Positions 1 to 11,970 of a stretch of 64,000 bases of DNA are shown in pieces (the first letter of the stretch is position 1; every line of letters begins with the position of its first letter). The position numbers and the translations under genes were made by a program. The stretch is from Siniperca chuatsi (Eukaryota; Chordata; Actinopteri; Centrarchiformes; Sinipercidae), in contig NC_058042.1 of assembly GCF_020085105.1 (NCBI RefSeq), positions 19,215,001 through 19,279,000 of the forward strand, written 5' to 3'. A model generated the notes under the pieces. It saw nothing but the letters and a program-made list of their open reading frames with translations. It did no database searches and was not told where the DNA came from.

Positions 1-1872
1 TAAAATTAGTACTCTCACCCTCAACCCAAAAACCAGAACAGTATAGCACTGACTCATAACATGATGAATACAGAATCAAAAGCACAGTATAAAGATACCA
101 TCAATACGCACACTGATATCAGGTGTGCAAGATTCTGATAACTGTTATTGTGTCATCTTGAAAAATAAAAATGAAACTTGTATCAAAATCAAAAGGGGGT
201 GGCATTACAAACAATTAAGACAAAGGGTGGATTTGAGGCAGATAGTTAACTGTGGGAAGGCTCAGGCCTAATTGGAAGGCACAAAACATTTTGATTCTTT
301 CAACAGATTGAAAACAACCAAACATTTAATTAAGTACAATGCAATATATTTAATGCAAGTAGGGCTGCAACTAACTATTATTTTCATTGTCAATTAATCT
401 GTCGATTATTTTCTTGTTGGTCTATAAAATGTCAGAAAATGATGAAACATGTTGATCAGTGTTTCCCAAAGCCCAAAATGACATCCACAAATGTCTTGTT
501 TTGTCTACAACCCAAAGATATTCAGTTTACTGTCATAGAGTAGTAAAGAAACCAGAAAATATTCACATTTAATCAGAGAATTGACTTTTACACAATGTTG
601 TTTTAGCTGCATTAGTGACAAAACTGCACTGTTGTCGTAAGGATTCCTCACTTTCTATCTGAGGCAGATGTGGGAAAAGCACAAATACAGAAAACCCATT
701 TCCCCTTAAATCCTCGAAATCAGTCCAAGATCTACAAACAATGAGCAACTTTTTTCAGTCATGTCATGTTGCAAGATGCTGACAGTAAAGCTAAACACGT
801 GATGAGCAGTACCAAGCTAATGCAATCCCAGCAAACCCCCTGCAGTTCCCCTTCTCTACTCAATGGCTGGGTCAGTGCCATTGTAATGGAATCACGCACT
901 AAGTGCCTTCAAGTAACTAAAATGCTGCAAAAGGTTAAAGGCTGTGAACAGCTACCTACAGTGTGTTCATATATAAACACATCCTGCCAGTGGAAAAATT
1001 CTGTGGAGACAATGGCTCAAAATAAAATGCAAATTTCTTCCCTCCCTAAAATGTGAAAATCTGATTAATACTTGAAAACAGCATCATAGTATACAATACA
1101 AGCATATGTGCATCTGTGATATATTTTCAGGTACATTTATAATGTGTACATTTTCACAGTATGAAAAAAAAAATCCAAACCAGATTGGACATATTGCCAA
1201 GAAGTTTAAACTAATATTTCCTGTAAGTGGTGATATTCTTCAAAGTGAAAGTAGACAAATCAAAACTATGAGTATTATAGGGCAGGTCTTTGTCTCCAAG
1301 AGTGTGGGATCATGGATTATGTACCCTAAAATGCTCCTCACCCATCAAATAACAGAAATCCATTGTACAGATCCCCACAAAGCTAATATATTTTATATAT
1401 TCTCATATAAGACAGGTGATGTCAAAATTTGCATTTAAACAAGACAATGCCTCTTAACATACAACAGAGGAGGATTAGGACCACTTGCTCTGAGTTCTGA
1501 TATTAATATAAGACTTAATATTGAGAAGTCCACTGAAATTAACCACTGACTGCATGTGCAGTGTGATGGTTGTACGTGTCATATCCTGTGAGTTCCTGTG
1601 CATCGAAGTGGCTTTGAATCACCAACAACAGCACATAACACACAAAAGCATTTACAGAATGCTAATATATCATAGAGCTACTGCTAGAATGGTAGTGAGC
1701 AAAAAAATAAATAAAATATGGCATTTTTCAAAAATTACAATTTTAAAGATTACAACTTAATATCCCCTTTAAATGTAGGTTGCATCACTGCAAATTGTAA
1801 AAGAGGGCTAGATTCTGTCTGTGGGTATTGTGTGTGCATTCATCATGTCTGTGTGTCCCTTCATTTGTTTAC
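1..1872. other. dusp22b last intron or 3' flank, no exon recognised
   Basis: AT-rich DNA downstream (minus strand) of the last recognisable dusp22b exon. I searched the minus strand for the expected C-terminal exon, which in DUSP22 proteins starts Tyr-Gln/Arg-x-Trp-Leu, and did not find it. The stretch holds one relic of the seven-copy hAT-like family (about 360-617). The plus-strand open frames at 766-1056, 1106-1438 and 1521-1760 have no family resemblance and look like chance frames. Confidence 0.5.
360..617 (+). repeat. hAT-like MITE relic, family 1 (copy A)
   Basis: Begins tagggctgcaactaac, then the family body with aatctgtcgattattttc, ataaaatgtcagaaaatg and a cccaaagatattcagttta block shared with the copy at about 28.55 kb. 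The right end near ttagctgcatta is degraded and no target duplication survives. It lies in the dusp22b 3' region. Confidence 0.65.
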
Positions 1873-2044
1873 CTCTGAGACTTGTGTTGTCTGGTACTCC
1901 TGCAGCTGCTGCTGGAAGCCATAGTTTGGGCCGACAAAGGAGCGAACAGCCTTGACCGCAGACAGACACTCCTCCCAGCTGTAGTGGGTGACAGTCATCA
2001 GGTAGGCCACCACCATGGTAGTGCTGCGGGACACACCTGCAAGG
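1873..2044 (-). CDS. dusp22b: dusp22b exon with phosphatase P-loop
   Basis: Last recognisable dusp22b exon. It opens with the base completing catalytic Cys88; the other two bases come from the exon ending at 2294. It carries LAGVSRSTTMVVAYLMTV, the P-loop and following helix, then the conserved GPNYGFQQQLQE segment. The catalytic cysteine codon is thus split by an intron. Confidence 0.92.
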
Positions 2045-5000
2045 CTGTAGCAAAATAAAGCACACGGCTTGGTCATTGTCATAAAGCAACAATTTCTTAC
2101 TGATAATAGAAATAACAGAACACATATAGGATAAAAAATGCCCAAAACTGATCACTGATTCGTTCTTCTCAGGCTTGTTTTTTGTTCTATCCTTTGAGGC
2201 ATGCTTTGATGAAAGCCTGCATCCAAAGTAAACATGACATGACTCCCAGATGCCAAGAAGGAGCTGGTTACAGCTTTAGACACAAAAACCTACCAGTGAA
2301 CGAGACAAGATCCACCATTCAGGCGACATTCATGGATGAAGCTGATGCATTCTTTAAAATGCTGTAATCTGGAAAGAAAAAAAGAACAAACTTACATATT
2401 ATATTACTAACTACTTTCAAAGTCTGATAAAACTGATATATAGCACACATTTTCCTGTGGTACGCAGTACAAAATATAGAAATAAATATTTTGAATCATG
2501 AATAACATTAGTACTATTGCTCATCAAATCAGGAAACGAGCTTGCTTTTACTAAGGTAGAGGGTTGTAAAGCTAAAATTAGATTACACTTTATAGGATAT
2601 GAGAAATTACACCTTGAAGTGAAACTCCTGTGTCAAGGCCCTAACTTTGTGTTTCAGATAGGTTGCTAAACTGTGATAAGGTGGCACCGTTCTGATTTTG
2701 ACTGTATAAACAGTACTCTCAAATGTAGTCAGAAGTTCCAGAATGGAGCAGGTAGTCTTGATAGATTTTTGTTAGTTTTAAGAAATAGACATGTCGAGGA
2801 GTAGTGATTTTTTTTTTTTTAACTACTCCAGCTTGTCATGTGAGGAAAAAGGCCAGGTCTGCTCAAACAGAGAGTCTGTGGTAGACCAGAACACAGACAG
2901 CAGGGACAGACAAGGGAAGTAACTGTCCTCATTTCTGTCAATCTGCAAAATTACACCAGTTTCCAGCATTCATTTAATCTGTGACTAAAAATGATCGAGT
3001 GAATCATTTTAACAAAAATACAGAAAGTTATTACTTCTACAGAGGTTGTGCCAAACCAATGTGCAAGACTCTTCTCAAATATGCAAGCCAACTAAAAAAA
3101 ATACTAAGAACACAATTCAAATTCTATTGTACCTCAACCCAAAAACACAAAGAAAAATAGCAGCCTATTAAATGGAAACCCTTAGAAGGTGAATCTGCTC
3201 TGAAATAAAAATGAACACAAAGCAGCACAATGTAGTGCAACTGCTCCTCAAATATCCTGCTTGTTCACTGTCAGGAAACACTGCCGGTGTTTTGCATAAT
3301 CAAGAAGTGCGTGGCTGATAGCACCGTCTCCTGAGGAGCAGATGCTGGTTACTCAACAGCAGACAGAATAACAGACTGGGGCTAAAATAGATTGACTGCC
3401 ACTTTTCTTTTTTCCTCCTTCCTGAGATCCAAACTCCTCTTCAAAAGATGTCTCCTCAGCACTTCCTAGCACAGAGGTTTCCGGCCGTCTTGTTTAATAT
3501 GCAGAAAATTACCTTGTGACAAAGATTTGAGGTTTTAACTAGCTGAATCCAGATAATAACACAGAAACAAAAACACGCTGTTGAGCTACTGTACATTTGA
3601 AAGAGCATCTGCAAATTTATGTATGGTGAAATTGTATGTAATGTAATTACATCAGTATGCATAAGAAATTATTTTTAACACAAAAACTATACCACCTTAG
3701 TTATAACCAAAGTACATCATGGTGGACATGCAGACTCCACGCACAAATGCACAACTCATTTTGGAAATGTTTGATGCAAATTAGTTTTTCACCTTCATGG
3801 TCAGTGCACACTGTACATTAAAACCATAACAGGCTTGTCATTAATGCTTGAATGTTCACAAAAAAGGGGAATCCCTGGCCCTCCACAAACATGTACATGT
3901 CAGCAACTATAAAAATCAACATTTAAGGCAATTCCAATGAAATACTTTGTGTTAATTCAGAGAGTGCTGACATCACATCATCGCACTGGGTGACAATTCT
4001 ACAATGACAATGGTGACCAAGTTGGCCTTGATGTCCCAGCTAGTTGTTACTGACATTTAACCTTTGTTAGGCCACTCATCACCCACTGCATGCCTGGCGA
4101 TCATAAAAAATTGAAGATTCTGAGGCCCTGACCAAGATTTGTAACTTCTATCTAATAAAGTTTTGTGAGAGTTTTTCCTTGTTTTCATAAGGGTCTAAGG
4201 TTAGCTGTCATTTTAGTTATCTTCTTCATTTTTTCTTTTACAAGGTGACTGCCTTCCTGACATCCATCCCAAGAGCTTTAAGGAAGTTTAAGGTTTTTCA
4301 AACAGCTTCAAACTGCTACAGTGGCACCAAAAAATACAGTGCCTGCATGAAAAAGACAGTCCCTGCTGTGGACTTACACATGGGAGGAGCTATCAGACCT
4401 GGCCATAGGGGCTCCCTAGCTTGTGCTGAGCAAGGTATGGCGTCAGTTGGCCAGACCAATGATTGTGACAGAGGGGGTTTATTAAAGCCCTGGGTGGTCG
4501 AGGCCAACAGCCAGATGTCACACTAAGGTTTCCTTCCTCTGCTGCCTGAGGGAAGGACACTTGATTGCGACAGTGGAGGTCAGACACCTCCAACCCAGCC
4601 CAATCAGCAACATCCAACCAAACACTAAACCTCAATTCTCATTAACTTGCATTTTACCCTGCTCTTTGTTACAAATTAAGCAACCAGAGTTCCTTTTCAA
4701 ACCCAAGAGAATTTTAATGACTGCCGAACTCAAAGTCACACTCAGATGGGAACACACAGAGTTGACTCACTCAATCCAGGCCAAAAAAAACCCAACCTTT
4801 TTTCAGTGTATTCACATACTCCGCATTAACTTACAGTCTAACAGCAGCCCTCATTTTTCTGATCATGGTGAATGGGTAAATTGAAGAGTTCTGAATTGAG
4901 AAGTACTAATACCGGACCTTATACCCCTTTGACAGTGTTCAGCCTGTATTCAACCAGGCAGCGTGTCACATCCTAGTCTACTAAGTTGTCAGCAAGTTAA

Positions 5001-6435
5001 TTACTCATCCCGCATCAAAATTTCCCCCAGCTTTCCCCTCGTCTTTCTCCCCATTTTAGTATGGCCAATTCCTTCATTGTACGGCCCTTGTCACTGCAGA
5101 CTCCACTGTTGATGTGTGGATGGTGTAGAGCAGTGATTCCCAACCAGGGAACTTCTGCAGTTACCAGGGGGTACGTGGAAAAATTGTGAAGCTCAGCTAA
5201 TTTGAAAAGAAAATAATAGAAATTATGATTTGATAATATATATTCACATATTTGTGTTTAGGAGAAAAATCAACACACAAGTAAGATTACACATTTGTGT
5301 GATGCTGATCTTTATAGTTATTGTCACAATAACCAACCAACTATGGTAGTGTGCACAAGACATGCCTCAGTTTTCCACCAACCTGAGTCAATTGTAAGAT
5401 GATCCAAACAGCAGTAATACAAATGCAAACTGTGGGGGTACGTCGGACAAAAAAAAGGTTGGGAACCACTGGTGTAGAGAGTAATGCACCTCCTGTGAGC
5501 AAGGAGCTTCACAGGGATGGCATATGGCATTGGAGATTTGTGCAACTCTTTCCCTCTGTGCAGGAACCCTGACCAACCAGTAGAAGGTACCAGTGTGGCA
5601 ACATCGACATAACCCATCACCAGCTCCAATACTGACTTCAAAGTTTGTTGTCTACAGGTGTCGCAAGACATGAGACTGCTCTTTTGCATTGATGCTCAAT
5701 CTGCAAGCCATGATTGAGGCTTGTGTTTTGTGCCCTCGTGCCCCGTGTCGAGTGTTTAATCCAAATTTACTGCTGCTAGTGTTGCATGAGGTCAAAGACC
5801 CTACATAGAAATTAACATAAATGCGATGACTAATGCATTGTGTTAGCGACTGCTGCAAGGGCGGATGGACAGCTCATGCATCTTTCAACACTGATTCTGC
5901 CTCCTGAAGAACAATGACACATTGAGCACACTCTCTGCCCCCCTCTCTCTCTCTCACGCACACATACAAACAGAAAATAAAAACTCTTGTTAGTGCTCAA
6001 TCATTAGGAACCTTACAGAATGTATTTAATACTGCAGGGTCTACTTTACTTCATACATCGACAAGTCATGAGATGAACATAACTGATACATTATTTAAAT
6101 AAACAAAGAGCTACTGGCCACTTTGCCATCTACTGTACAGCTTACATTAAGGCACTCACAGTATAAATTAAACAAGGCATTGTTAGTAGTTAATGTCTAA
6201 AAACTACAAACAATGCAATCATGAATTTAAAAAAAATCAGTTTTCTAAACTGTCAAAAATCTTCATATAATCTTTGTAACGGTTTGCATTGGGTCGTCAC
6301 ACCCTGACACCACAATCTGGAGGGTAACAGTGTTGAAATAATACTGCATGACTCATCAGTGGTTGAGAAATTCATATGAACAAGGACATTTAAAATCTGA
6401 GGTATAAGCACCATTAGTACATCTGATTGTCTGTC

Positions 6436-6487
<52 letters not shown>

Positions 6488-9400
6488 TGCGTGTGTTTAC
6501 TCACAGGTTCTGGCTGGAAGCATCAGCTGCATGTATACAAAGGTACGTCATGTCCTGTAAAATATACGTGAAAAACTGTATAGCAACTGAAACAAAATTC
6601 AAGAATACAGGCCATGCATGTCATATCTGTACCTGTAAATCTTCAACTATATTTATATTAATGGCTAAAATTACGACCAAGGTCAGTTTTGCAGGTGAGC
6701 ATCTGTCACCCCTATCTAATGTGAGCCCTAGGTCTTGTAAGTCTGAACAATTTCTCTAAATGTGAAGTAACAGGCTTAAAGGTTCTGTAAATGAGATTCT
6801 GAACATTAAACATCTATTTGCTATATACAGATATAGTGGAGTAATGGCGTCCTGAGGAGAGGATGATGTCACACTCCCTCTGCCTGTGTTGTTATTGCAA
6901 CCTCTCTGTGCTTTGTTCATACTGCTGGTCCATCTACACGTGTGTGTTAGTGCATGTGAGTCTCTCCGTGTGAAACTGTTGGCTTTCAGGAGAGCGATAT
7001 AACAACTGTTTCTTTTCTCATCTAATGCGGTGAATTAAGGATTTATTTTGATTGTTGGAACAGAGGAAAGACTAACAAAGTTTGTTTCATTTTGTTTCTG
7101 TCCAGTTTGAATGAAGTGTGTTTTGCGATGATCTGCGAGGTAAAATTACTGTTTTTCTCAATGGAGTCTGGTGGGCCGTAGTGCCCATTTGTTTTGGTCT
7201 GAGATGCTGGTGCTCTAGTACGACATTTAGTGGCAATGAATGTCGCTTACATCTCCCTTTCAGGTGTGTCTGTATTTTTCTAGTCACTCAATATAGTTCT
7301 TTGACACCTGGATGTCACATGCTGAACATGTGTGTTTTGCTGAGGCCCAATGGACAACAAGGCCCTCTGTAATAAATCACTTTCCTCTGCTACAAATATC
7401 AGTGTCTTAACTAAAGAACTCACAGAACATACTGTTGAATAATACAGTTACTGTCCCTAAATTAAATATCTCACACTTGAGTTATTGCCTGGTACTTACA
7501 CCAGATTTGAGTGGCTAAAGAAACTTCACATGGTTTCTGATATTATTAGCTCCAGTCCCTAAACACACACACCACTCAGGTCTGTAAACCATCCGTCTCA
7601 GGCACAAAACTCTCATGCTCCAACCATAACTCATCACCACCCCCAGCTGGCTGACAGGCAACATTACATTATTATATGCACAATCATACTAGAATCTCCA
7701 GGTAAAATTTCCACAGAAAGTACAAATAGTTTGACCCAGCCAACATGGATTTTCCACTAACCTCAAACACAGGCTTAGCATTGTTGTACACAGACAGGAT
7801 GTGGGTGATGCCATTCTTAGACAGACTTTCTCTGTTTTCTGCATCTGGGACAAAGAGAAGAAGAATACATCTCATCAGAGTCTTGTCAGTGAGTTCCACA
7901 CAAACCACTCTGACCAGTTACATTGTAAGCTGCTGCATAGGCAGGTCTGTGAGCTGTTTACTGTCCTGCAACATCATTTGGTACAGTTAGGCCTGTGGTC
8001 ACTTGCTCCTGTCACTTGAACTAATTTTAGCTATTATGCTTGTGCCATCGTGCCGAGCCATCTTCGCAGCAGCTAAAGTTAGAAAGCTGCAAATGCCACA
8101 TTAAATGGGAAGGGGTTGTTCCAGGCCAGGGTGTGACACACTAACAACTGTTGACTCTTATTTTATTTGAAGCAACACCTTCTAGCTTCTTAATTGTCTT
8201 TTGTTAACAAATCATGTATATCTTTTTCCTCTGAAATCTACATTTGACAAAAGAACAACTTTCAGCTACAAAATCTGATGTTTGATAGCTAAAACCTTAT
8301 GTTATACTGTATAAGGCACAGCAATTAAATTAAAAACCATTCACAGTGAATATGGGCAAAATGCAAGGTTTTTTGTAAAACTTTTTCTATCATTTGGAAG
8401 AATACTGTGTGCTGCATTAAAATGCCAATAAAATGAAGCAATATATTTAATACTAATAATAAAGTGTTGCAATACTATACTGTGTCAATCCCCCCCACCT
8501 CTCATTCCTACATGCATTTATGGCCTATAATGGTGGCCTTCTGCCTTTGGTACTGAAAGCCTGGCCCGACCCAGCTACCCTGTATGTATCAAATTTACAA
8601 ACATCAATTCAAGTTACGTCACGTTTGTCTTACCTCTTATGTTCCCAAGGTAGAGCCCATCGACAACCTGTGAAGGAGCAGTCACAGACATGTTGCATTC
8701 AGGTTAGATATTCATTACAGCCCAGCTTCAAAAGCTTCACTTGAGAGGAACAAAAGTCCCAGATTGAGCCAGATTGGATTTAAGGCTTAAGAACCAAGTA
8801 CCAGCAAAGGAAACATTCCCTACAGCCATACAAGGCCTGAAGCAACGATGCATGATTATCAGGACAAAGTGTTGAGTGGCAAGCAGCCACTGAGTGTTGC
8901 TGTACAACTTTGGTACCAGTGCCATGAAGCAGCAGTTGTCTGAAGATTATTAAATACTGGATTCACACTAATAAAATGTATGACTAACACAGCCTGCACA
9001 TTGTTATGGCAATTAAAAATGTAAATTCTGATGACCAATTTATCTGCTTATGCAAAGTCTTTTAAGGACGAAATTAAAATGTACTGGCCATACTTTAGTG
9101 TCTCCGGTTTCAAAGACAAAATTTTCTAAACATGTTGTTTTAAAATGTATTTTCACTTTCTATTTACTAACTAATATACTGGGCATCAATGTAATTTTGC
9201 AAGTGAACTTCATTAAAGTAAATGGGAATGTCATGGAATCATAATTGGGCAGGCAGATACAAATGTTGAGCAAACTTGAAATAGAGTAAAACAATGTTGT
9301 AATAATCTATTGATTTGTCCCTTAGAATAAAGTTTCATGTGCTCCTCATCTGAAACTCAGAGGTCATGGTCAGCCACAGCAGGCCTGGCAAGGATTCAGT

Positions 9401-9905
9401 GCCTTGCTTTCGGGCACTTCAGCAGGGTGGCTGCAGGGTGTTTCAGTAGAGTAAAAACAAGCCTTCCGGCTCAGGGCCAGTCTTTCAACTCATCGTACCA
9501 ACCTGCTGTTTGGAGTATAATCATTTGCATCTACCATAACACAAACAGATTAATTCATCACAAATCTATAAGTCACAGCTGCGCCTATGATTCCTGTCTA
9601 TGTAACATTAGCCGTGGCTTTTGAAACCAACTAATGTTTTGAAATGTCACCAGACTTGGTTTTAGCTGTTGACACATTACTGAACCATTCAAAAGGTGAA
9701 CTGTGTGCTGCACTTTAAACTTCTGCACTCAATATCCAACGTGCATTCTTTGATTTATTTACATAGCCTAACATATCAGCGTGTGACAGAGTAAAACATC
9801 TGATGTAGGAGAGGCACGAATCCACCACAAAACAGCCACAGAAAACAACGTAACACCGGAACATAAAACAAAATCAAAGCCTACCTTATTCATTCCATTG
9901 CCCAT
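1873..9905 (-). CDS. dusp22b: Dual specificity phosphatase 22 (JSP1-type), 3' incomplete
   Basis: Six coding exons on the minus strand: 9885-9905, 8634-8667, 7762-7844, 6505-6554, 2294-2368 and 1873-2044, all with GT-AG borders and matching phases, giving 145 residues. The protein starts MGNGMNK, a classical N-myristoylation signal (Gly2). It continues with VVDGLYLGNI, then AAD with the general acid at Asp57, and the signature HCLAGVSRS with the catalytic Cys88 and Arg94. These positions equal those of human DUSP22. The family is a small cytosolic or membrane-tethered Tyr/Ser/Thr phosphatase acting on JNK and Src-family signalling. VVDGLYLGNI and QQQLQE fit the teleost 'b' paralogue better than 'a' or DUSP15, from memory of the family. 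After QVSE the frame runs into a good donor (GAG/gtaaac), so the roughly 40-60 residue tail lies in exon(s) not found here, probably left of position 1. Readthrough of that donor would add only VNK and a stop. Confidence 0.9.
5131..5471. mobile_element. hAT (Charlie-like) non-autonomous element with 8-bp TSD
   Basis: A 341-bp element whose ends are inverted: left cagtgattcccaacc, right ggttgggaaccactg, with one mismatch between the 15-base termini. It is flanked by perfect 8-bp direct repeats gtgtagag at 5123-5130 and 5472-5479. CAGTGGTTC-type termini and 8-bp duplications are hallmarks of the hAT superfamily (Charlie/MER5 type). The minus-strand frame that covers it shows no transposase similarity, so it is a MITE. 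It lies in the dusp22b intron between the exons at 6505 and 2368. Confidence 0.88.
6427..6498. repeat. (TCTG)n/(GT)n microsatellite
   Basis: A short ctgt tract leads into about 15 GT units, a gcgcgc interruption and more GT. On the minus strand it starts just after the splice donor of the dusp22b exon at 6505-6554, so the intron's first bases are nearly all CA repeat. Confidence 0.9.
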
Positions 9906-10260
9906 GATTACTCTGAACCAGTCTGCGATGAGCTACAAGACTTTAATATCTAGAACTGCTACGATAAGTTAACATGGATATTGAATCCACAACGCCAGGC
10001 TGAACTGACTGACTTCCAGCCTATAAAACAGTGGACAACCTACGCTTGAGTCGCTATGTTTGTCTTCTATTCCACAACATTACTAAGTCCCACTACCATG
10101 ACTAACACACTAGTGTTATTAATTCAGCCTTAACCTCGTCTCAGCTCAGCACCAACTACAGTTCCGTCATGCTGTATCGTCTTCCGGATTGTTTTGACGT
10201 GAAACAACTGCAGCTGCGGGTTCATCCGGTAAGTGACATCACACAGCATGTTGCAGTCAA
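9906..10260 (-). promoter_or_regulatory. dusp22b: Probable dusp22b promoter and 5' UTR
   Basis: Sequence immediately upstream of the dusp22b start codon. It includes cttccgga (an ETS-type core) near 10181, a CRE-like half site tgacgtga near 10195, and a relatively CpG-rich patch in otherwise AT-rich DNA. No TATA box is obvious. The transcription start cannot be fixed from sequence alone. Confidence 0.35.
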
Positions 10261-11933
10261 CTCGTCAGTTCAGCTGTAGGCTACTTTCCCAGCCTTCATT
10301 GTCGATGGGAGGTCTGAAATGCTCGTGCATTTAAACCATACACATAGAGTCTGGGATTTACACGAGCATATTATAACAAAACATATTTTGCAACACTAAC
10401 TCGGAATATAAAGATGAAGTCGCTCATCCATAAAATTGGCAAAAACGGAATCCCTTTTGTAATCCCAATAAAGGCCTACCCACCCCCCATATGTGTTGTT
10501 TCGAGTGTATGTAATATTGATTAACATAACAATTACTTATAATTGTCACTGACAAAGAACAGTTCAATTCAAGCTTCCATCATTATACAAAGTCAATACC
10601 AGGAAAGTATGCTTTTGTTAACCTACAGTTCTTTGCATGTTCAAAGGTATACCCAAGAGCGTAGGTTTGTTTTCAGAAGTCAGGGTGGCAATGAAATAAA
10701 ATAAATAAATAAATGCATTTATTTTACTGCATTAATATACATTTAAACCAATCGAGCAAAAAACATGCTATGATGAAACTGTTTATTGTGCTTTCCATGA
10801 TCTATTGATTCCAAATAGAAATTATATATCCTACTTAAATCATTTTTCATACAGCGTCTTTTAGGACAATATTGAGCCTAATTGTAAATTAAAATGTAGA
10901 TTAACCTAAAATGTATTCCGCAGTACCTTGTCCTAGCCCTGATTAATGTCTACAGGAGTCCCCACAGCCTCCACTAATAAAGTAGGGCAGCCTGTATGTA
11001 GCCTGGGAGGCCAAACCCAAGTCAAAAATAGTATGCTGCTGCTCGTTAAACTCATTGCTTTGAGTGCACAGTAATAACTGTAGGTGACTCAACATTTTTA
11101 TCAACTCAGATTTTCTCTCATCCGATCCGTGGTGGTTGGACAGTAAAAGGACAATGTTCAGAAACACTGATGAGGAAAATCAACCTGAAACTGTTAGTGA
11201 GGGGAACATGTTGCGCCACCCCTGGTGGAAATTACACTCATGGGTATACCAATTCTTGATAAACACTACACACCGACCTAGTTTTCAAATCACCTTCAGA
11301 TGACTATGTGGTCAGATTTTGGTTACATTTGTCAGGGATTCACTTTCATTAAAAGCTAAACTGAATCAGTTAGCTTAGCAGGCCAGTGTAAAGTGTCCCT
11401 GGCCACCTATTCAAAAAACATTTTCTATGACCCAAGTCACACTGTTACCCATAAACTGACCACCTGGTACACACACTGACAGTTAAACTTGATGAAATTA
11501 CAGTCACTTATTTGCTGATAGAGCTAATGTTTGTGGTAAACTTCATCATTAACTTAACTAAAATAATTAACATTCACTTTCTCCTTTTAAAGAAAATACT
11601 TTGGGCTAAATGTCAAATAAACTAGTGTATGTAACAGATCACATGAATAAATGTAGTTAGTTAAAATCATCTCATTAAATTTGATGTCTCATCCTTCCCC
11701 ATTTCTGATATGAACCAGTCATTTATTGTAAAGGCATTATTTATGTAGGAAGCACAACGTTGACACAACTGAAATGGATACGTTTTTATCAGTTTAATCA
11801 TTTTTATTCTTTGTTCTATAATACACAATGACCTTAAGAGGAAGAGGTCTTCCAAAATGCACAGACTGAGGTAATGTGGACAATTGATAAATACAGAAAT
11901 ATAGGTATTCTTGTATCTTTGAGTTGGTCTGCC
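10261..11933. other. Intergenic spacer between dusp22b and cox4i1
   Basis: AT-rich DNA with a (AAAT)n-like tract at about 10696-10715 and no exon-like segment I can recognise on either strand. The minus-strand frame at 10943-11167 and others here have no family features. This is where an IRF gene might have been expected from vertebrate synteny, but no DNA-binding-domain tryptophan pattern is seen. Confidence 0.5.
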
Positions 11934-11939
11934 TTTATT
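11934..11939 (-). terminator. cox4i1: cox4i1 polyadenylation signal
   Basis: AATAAA on the minus strand about 31 bases past the cox4i1 stop codon. This implies a very short 3' UTR, which fits the short 3' UTRs of mammalian COX4I1 mRNAs. Confidence 0.65.
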
Positions 11940-11970
11940 TTCAAGTATGTGTTATGGTCCTCTGGGTCCT

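Noticed and set aside
766..1438. Plus-strand frames 96 and 110 aa near the left edge
   Set aside because: No homology, AT-rich, no splice or start context; in dusp22b 3' DNA.
10261..11933. Hidden IRF gene between dusp22b and cox4i1
   Set aside because: Searched both strands for IRF DNA-binding-domain tryptophan spacing and exon borders; none seen.
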